From: Oscillospiraceae bacterium | GTDB lineage: Bacteria > Bacillota > Clostridia > Oscillospirales > Oscillospiraceae | Reading direction: 5' to 3' | DNA length: 7,394 nucleotides | Assembly: GCA_009776905.1 (NCBI GenBank) | Contig: WRMX01000006.1 | Coordinates: 1-7,394 of the forward strand | Shown: positions 6,353 to 7,394 of the stretch, one piece after another | How positions within the stretch are numbered: position 1 is the first letter of the stretch | Layout: every line of letters starts with the position of its first letter | Program-made: the position numbers and the translations under genes | The notes under the pieces: model-generated | What the model was told of the DNA's origin: nothing | What the model saw: the letters and a program-made list of their open reading frames with translations, nothing else | The model's database searches: none

Positions 6353-6364
6353 TAACCATAATAA
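6347..6364. repeat. 9-bp tandem repeat (CCATAATAA x2) over the sulfatase stop codon
   Basis: CCATAATAA occurs at 6347-6355 and 6356-6364. The first copy contains the final proline codon and the TAA stop, followed at once by a second in-frame TAA (6353-6355). It is probably a small slippage duplication that also gives a tandem stop. No hairpin with a T-run follows, so the sulfatase transcript has no visible intrinsic terminator before the next gene. Confidence 0.7.
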
Positions 6365-6377
6365 CGAGCAGAAAATA

Positions 6378-6406
6378 TTGAAACCGCAAGGACGACATGA
6401 TACAAT
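6378..6406 (+). promoter_or_regulatory. Sigma-70/sigma-A promoter of the glycyl radical enzyme gene
   Basis: TTGAAA (6378-6383), a 17-bp spacer and TACAAT (6401-6406) make a strong housekeeping promoter with one mismatch per box. Transcription would begin near 6413, about 29 nt before the ATG. The inverted repeat ATAACGA (6361-6367) and TCGTTAT (6406-6412) brackets both boxes and could be an operator, though seven bases per arm is weak evidence. Confidence 0.8.
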
Positions 6407-6441
6407 CGTTATCAGGAAAACAACGAAAGGAAGGAATAATA

Positions 6442-7394
6442 ATGTATAACTTCAGACCGGTGTCCGACCGAATCGCCACATACAGAGAAAAGATCAGAAA
6501 CCGAATAATACTCACCGACTCCGAACGCGCAATGATCGTCACGGAAGCATACAAAGACTGCATAAACCTCGTTCCTACGATCCGGCGCCCGACCATTCTC
6601 AAAGCCGTCACATCGCAAGTCACGCTCCGCGTTGAAGACGAGGACGTCCTTGTTGGCAACAGAGGCCGCTACCTCTTCAGCTCTCCGTCATATCCCGAAG
6701 GCAGCGACGGCGCAGGCCTTGCCGTAATGGGTATCCATACCGGAGAATGGAAGATGGGCGAGGACGGGCTTTACCACAACCCCGACACGGAAGATTTAAA
6801 CCTCGCAATTTCGCCCGAAGACGCTGCGAACCTTGAGAGCATCGTCGATTTTTGGAAAGACAAGAGCTTTTGCTATGTTGCCGACGGTTGGGCTCCGGCG
6901 GGGCTCGACGAGCTGTGCCGCCTCGGCGCCACAAAACACAACATATTCATGAGGCATCTTATCGGCTGCCGCCCGGGCCATCTGATAGCCGGTTACGGAA
7001 AAATCATCAACGTAGGTTACGGCGCAATCCGCAAGCAAGCGCAAGACTGGCTCGACGACCACTTTGGCAATGTCATGGGCGACGATGTCATGAAATGCCT
7101 GTTCTATTCATCGGTCGTCATAGTCTGCGACGCTGCAATCACGTTCGTCCGCCGTTATGGCGACGAATGCAAGAAAAAGGCCGCCGGTGAACGCAATCCC
7201 AAACGCAAGGCAGAACTCGAACGTATGGCTGACAGCCTCTATTGGATTTCCGAAAATCCTGCCCGCACATTTTGGGAAGCCGCGCAGGCAGCGCTGCTCT
7301 ATGACCTTCTTATGTATCAAGACGGATGCACTGCGTTCTCAATCGGACGTTTCGACCAGTTTACATATAAGCAGTTCAAGGCGGAAATGGATGC
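6442..7394 (+). CDS. Glycyl radical enzyme, pyruvate formate-lyase / glycerol dehydratase family (5' part; runs off the window)
   Basis: The frame is open from the ATG at 6442 to the window edge: 317 complete codons, about two fifths of a typical 780-850-residue enzyme. The start is supported by AGGAAGGA (6428-6435) 6 bases upstream and by a dedicated promoter. The N-terminus matches the PFL-like domain: a basic helix RIATYREKIRNR, DSERAMIVTEAYK, then VLVGN at about 69-73 (family 'delivGn'), NPARTFWEA at 273-280 and S300-I-G-R-F-D-Q306 (family 'S-x-GR-x-DQ'). These enzymes form a glycyl radical installed by a radical-SAM activase and perform anaerobic C-C, C-N or C-O cleavage or dehydration. 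The catalytic Cys and C-terminal glycyl motif lie outside the window, so the substrate class cannot be assigned. The usual aromatic-proline after GRFDQ reads F-T-Y-K-Q, and the preceding segment (MYQDGCTAFS) is unusual, so it may belong to an uncharacterised branch. Confidence 0.88.
   Translation, partial: MYNFRPVSDRIATYREKIRNRIILTDSERAMIVTEAYKDCINLVPTIRRPTILKAVTSQVTLRVEDEDVLVGNRGRYLFSSPSYPEGSDGAGLAVMGIHTGEWKMGEDGLYHNPDTEDLNLAISPEDAANLESIVDFWKDKSFCYVADGWAPAGLDELCRLGATKHNIFMRHLIGCRPGHLIAGYGKIINVGYGAIRKQAQDWLDDHFGNVMGDDVMKCLFYSSVVIVCDAAITFVRRYGDECKKKAAGERNPKRKAELERMADSLYWISENPARTFWEAAQAALLYDLLMYQDGCTAFSIGRFDQFTYKQFKAEMD

Overview
The window suggests an anaerobic, low-to-medium GC Gram-positive bacterium, most likely of the Clostridia (Bacillota). 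Base composition is near 50% GC. There are strong Shine-Dalgarno sequences and near-perfect sigma-70/sigma-A promoters. The gene content is an LTA-synthase-type sulfatase, a YdjI/YdjG-type SPFH and zinc-ribbon pair, and an oxygen-sensitive glycyl radical enzyme. The lineage is an inference; no rRNA or other phylogenetic marker is present.

Layout. Positions 1-127 hold no convincing gene, only GC-rich repetitive sequence with a doubled ATGCGCAT palindrome. A zinc-dependent medium-chain alcohol dehydrogenase lies on the minus strand at about 128-1249. After a 148-bp spacer with a perfect 13-bp tandem repeat and a small hairpin comes a tight minus-strand operon, read from right to left: an SPFH-domain protein with a glutamine tract and three C-terminal zinc ribbons (2762-4174), a double zinc-ribbon protein with one C-terminal membrane anchor (1662-2750), and an 82-residue membrane protein (1398-1646). 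The 82-residue protein looks like only the membrane-anchor and tail portion of a YdjH-type TPM-domain protein. The operon therefore resembles the Bacillus subtilis ydjG-ydjH-ydjI module, which links PspA to the membrane, but in reordered form with the TPM domain missing and no pspA in view.

The operon and the plus-strand sulfatase/phosphoglycerol transferase gene (4346-6352) diverge from a compact intergenic region. Its two promoters stand back to back with -35 boxes 2 bp apart, and the operon promoter is an exact consensus (TTGACA, 17 bp, TATAAT). Downstream, an independent promoter (TTGAAA, 17 bp, TACAAT) drives a glycyl radical enzyme gene that starts at 6442 and runs off the right edge. 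Its catalytic cysteine and glycyl loop lie outside the window.

How the genes may work together: the SPFH, zinc-ribbon and small membrane proteins probably form one membrane-associated complex concerned with envelope organisation or stress. The neighbouring divergent gene makes an envelope enzyme of the lipoteichoic acid synthase superfamily, so a shared envelope theme is plausible but unproven. The alcohol dehydrogenase and the glycyl radical enzyme look like separate metabolic genes. No tRNA, rRNA, CRISPR, insertion sequence or convincing intrinsic terminator was found.
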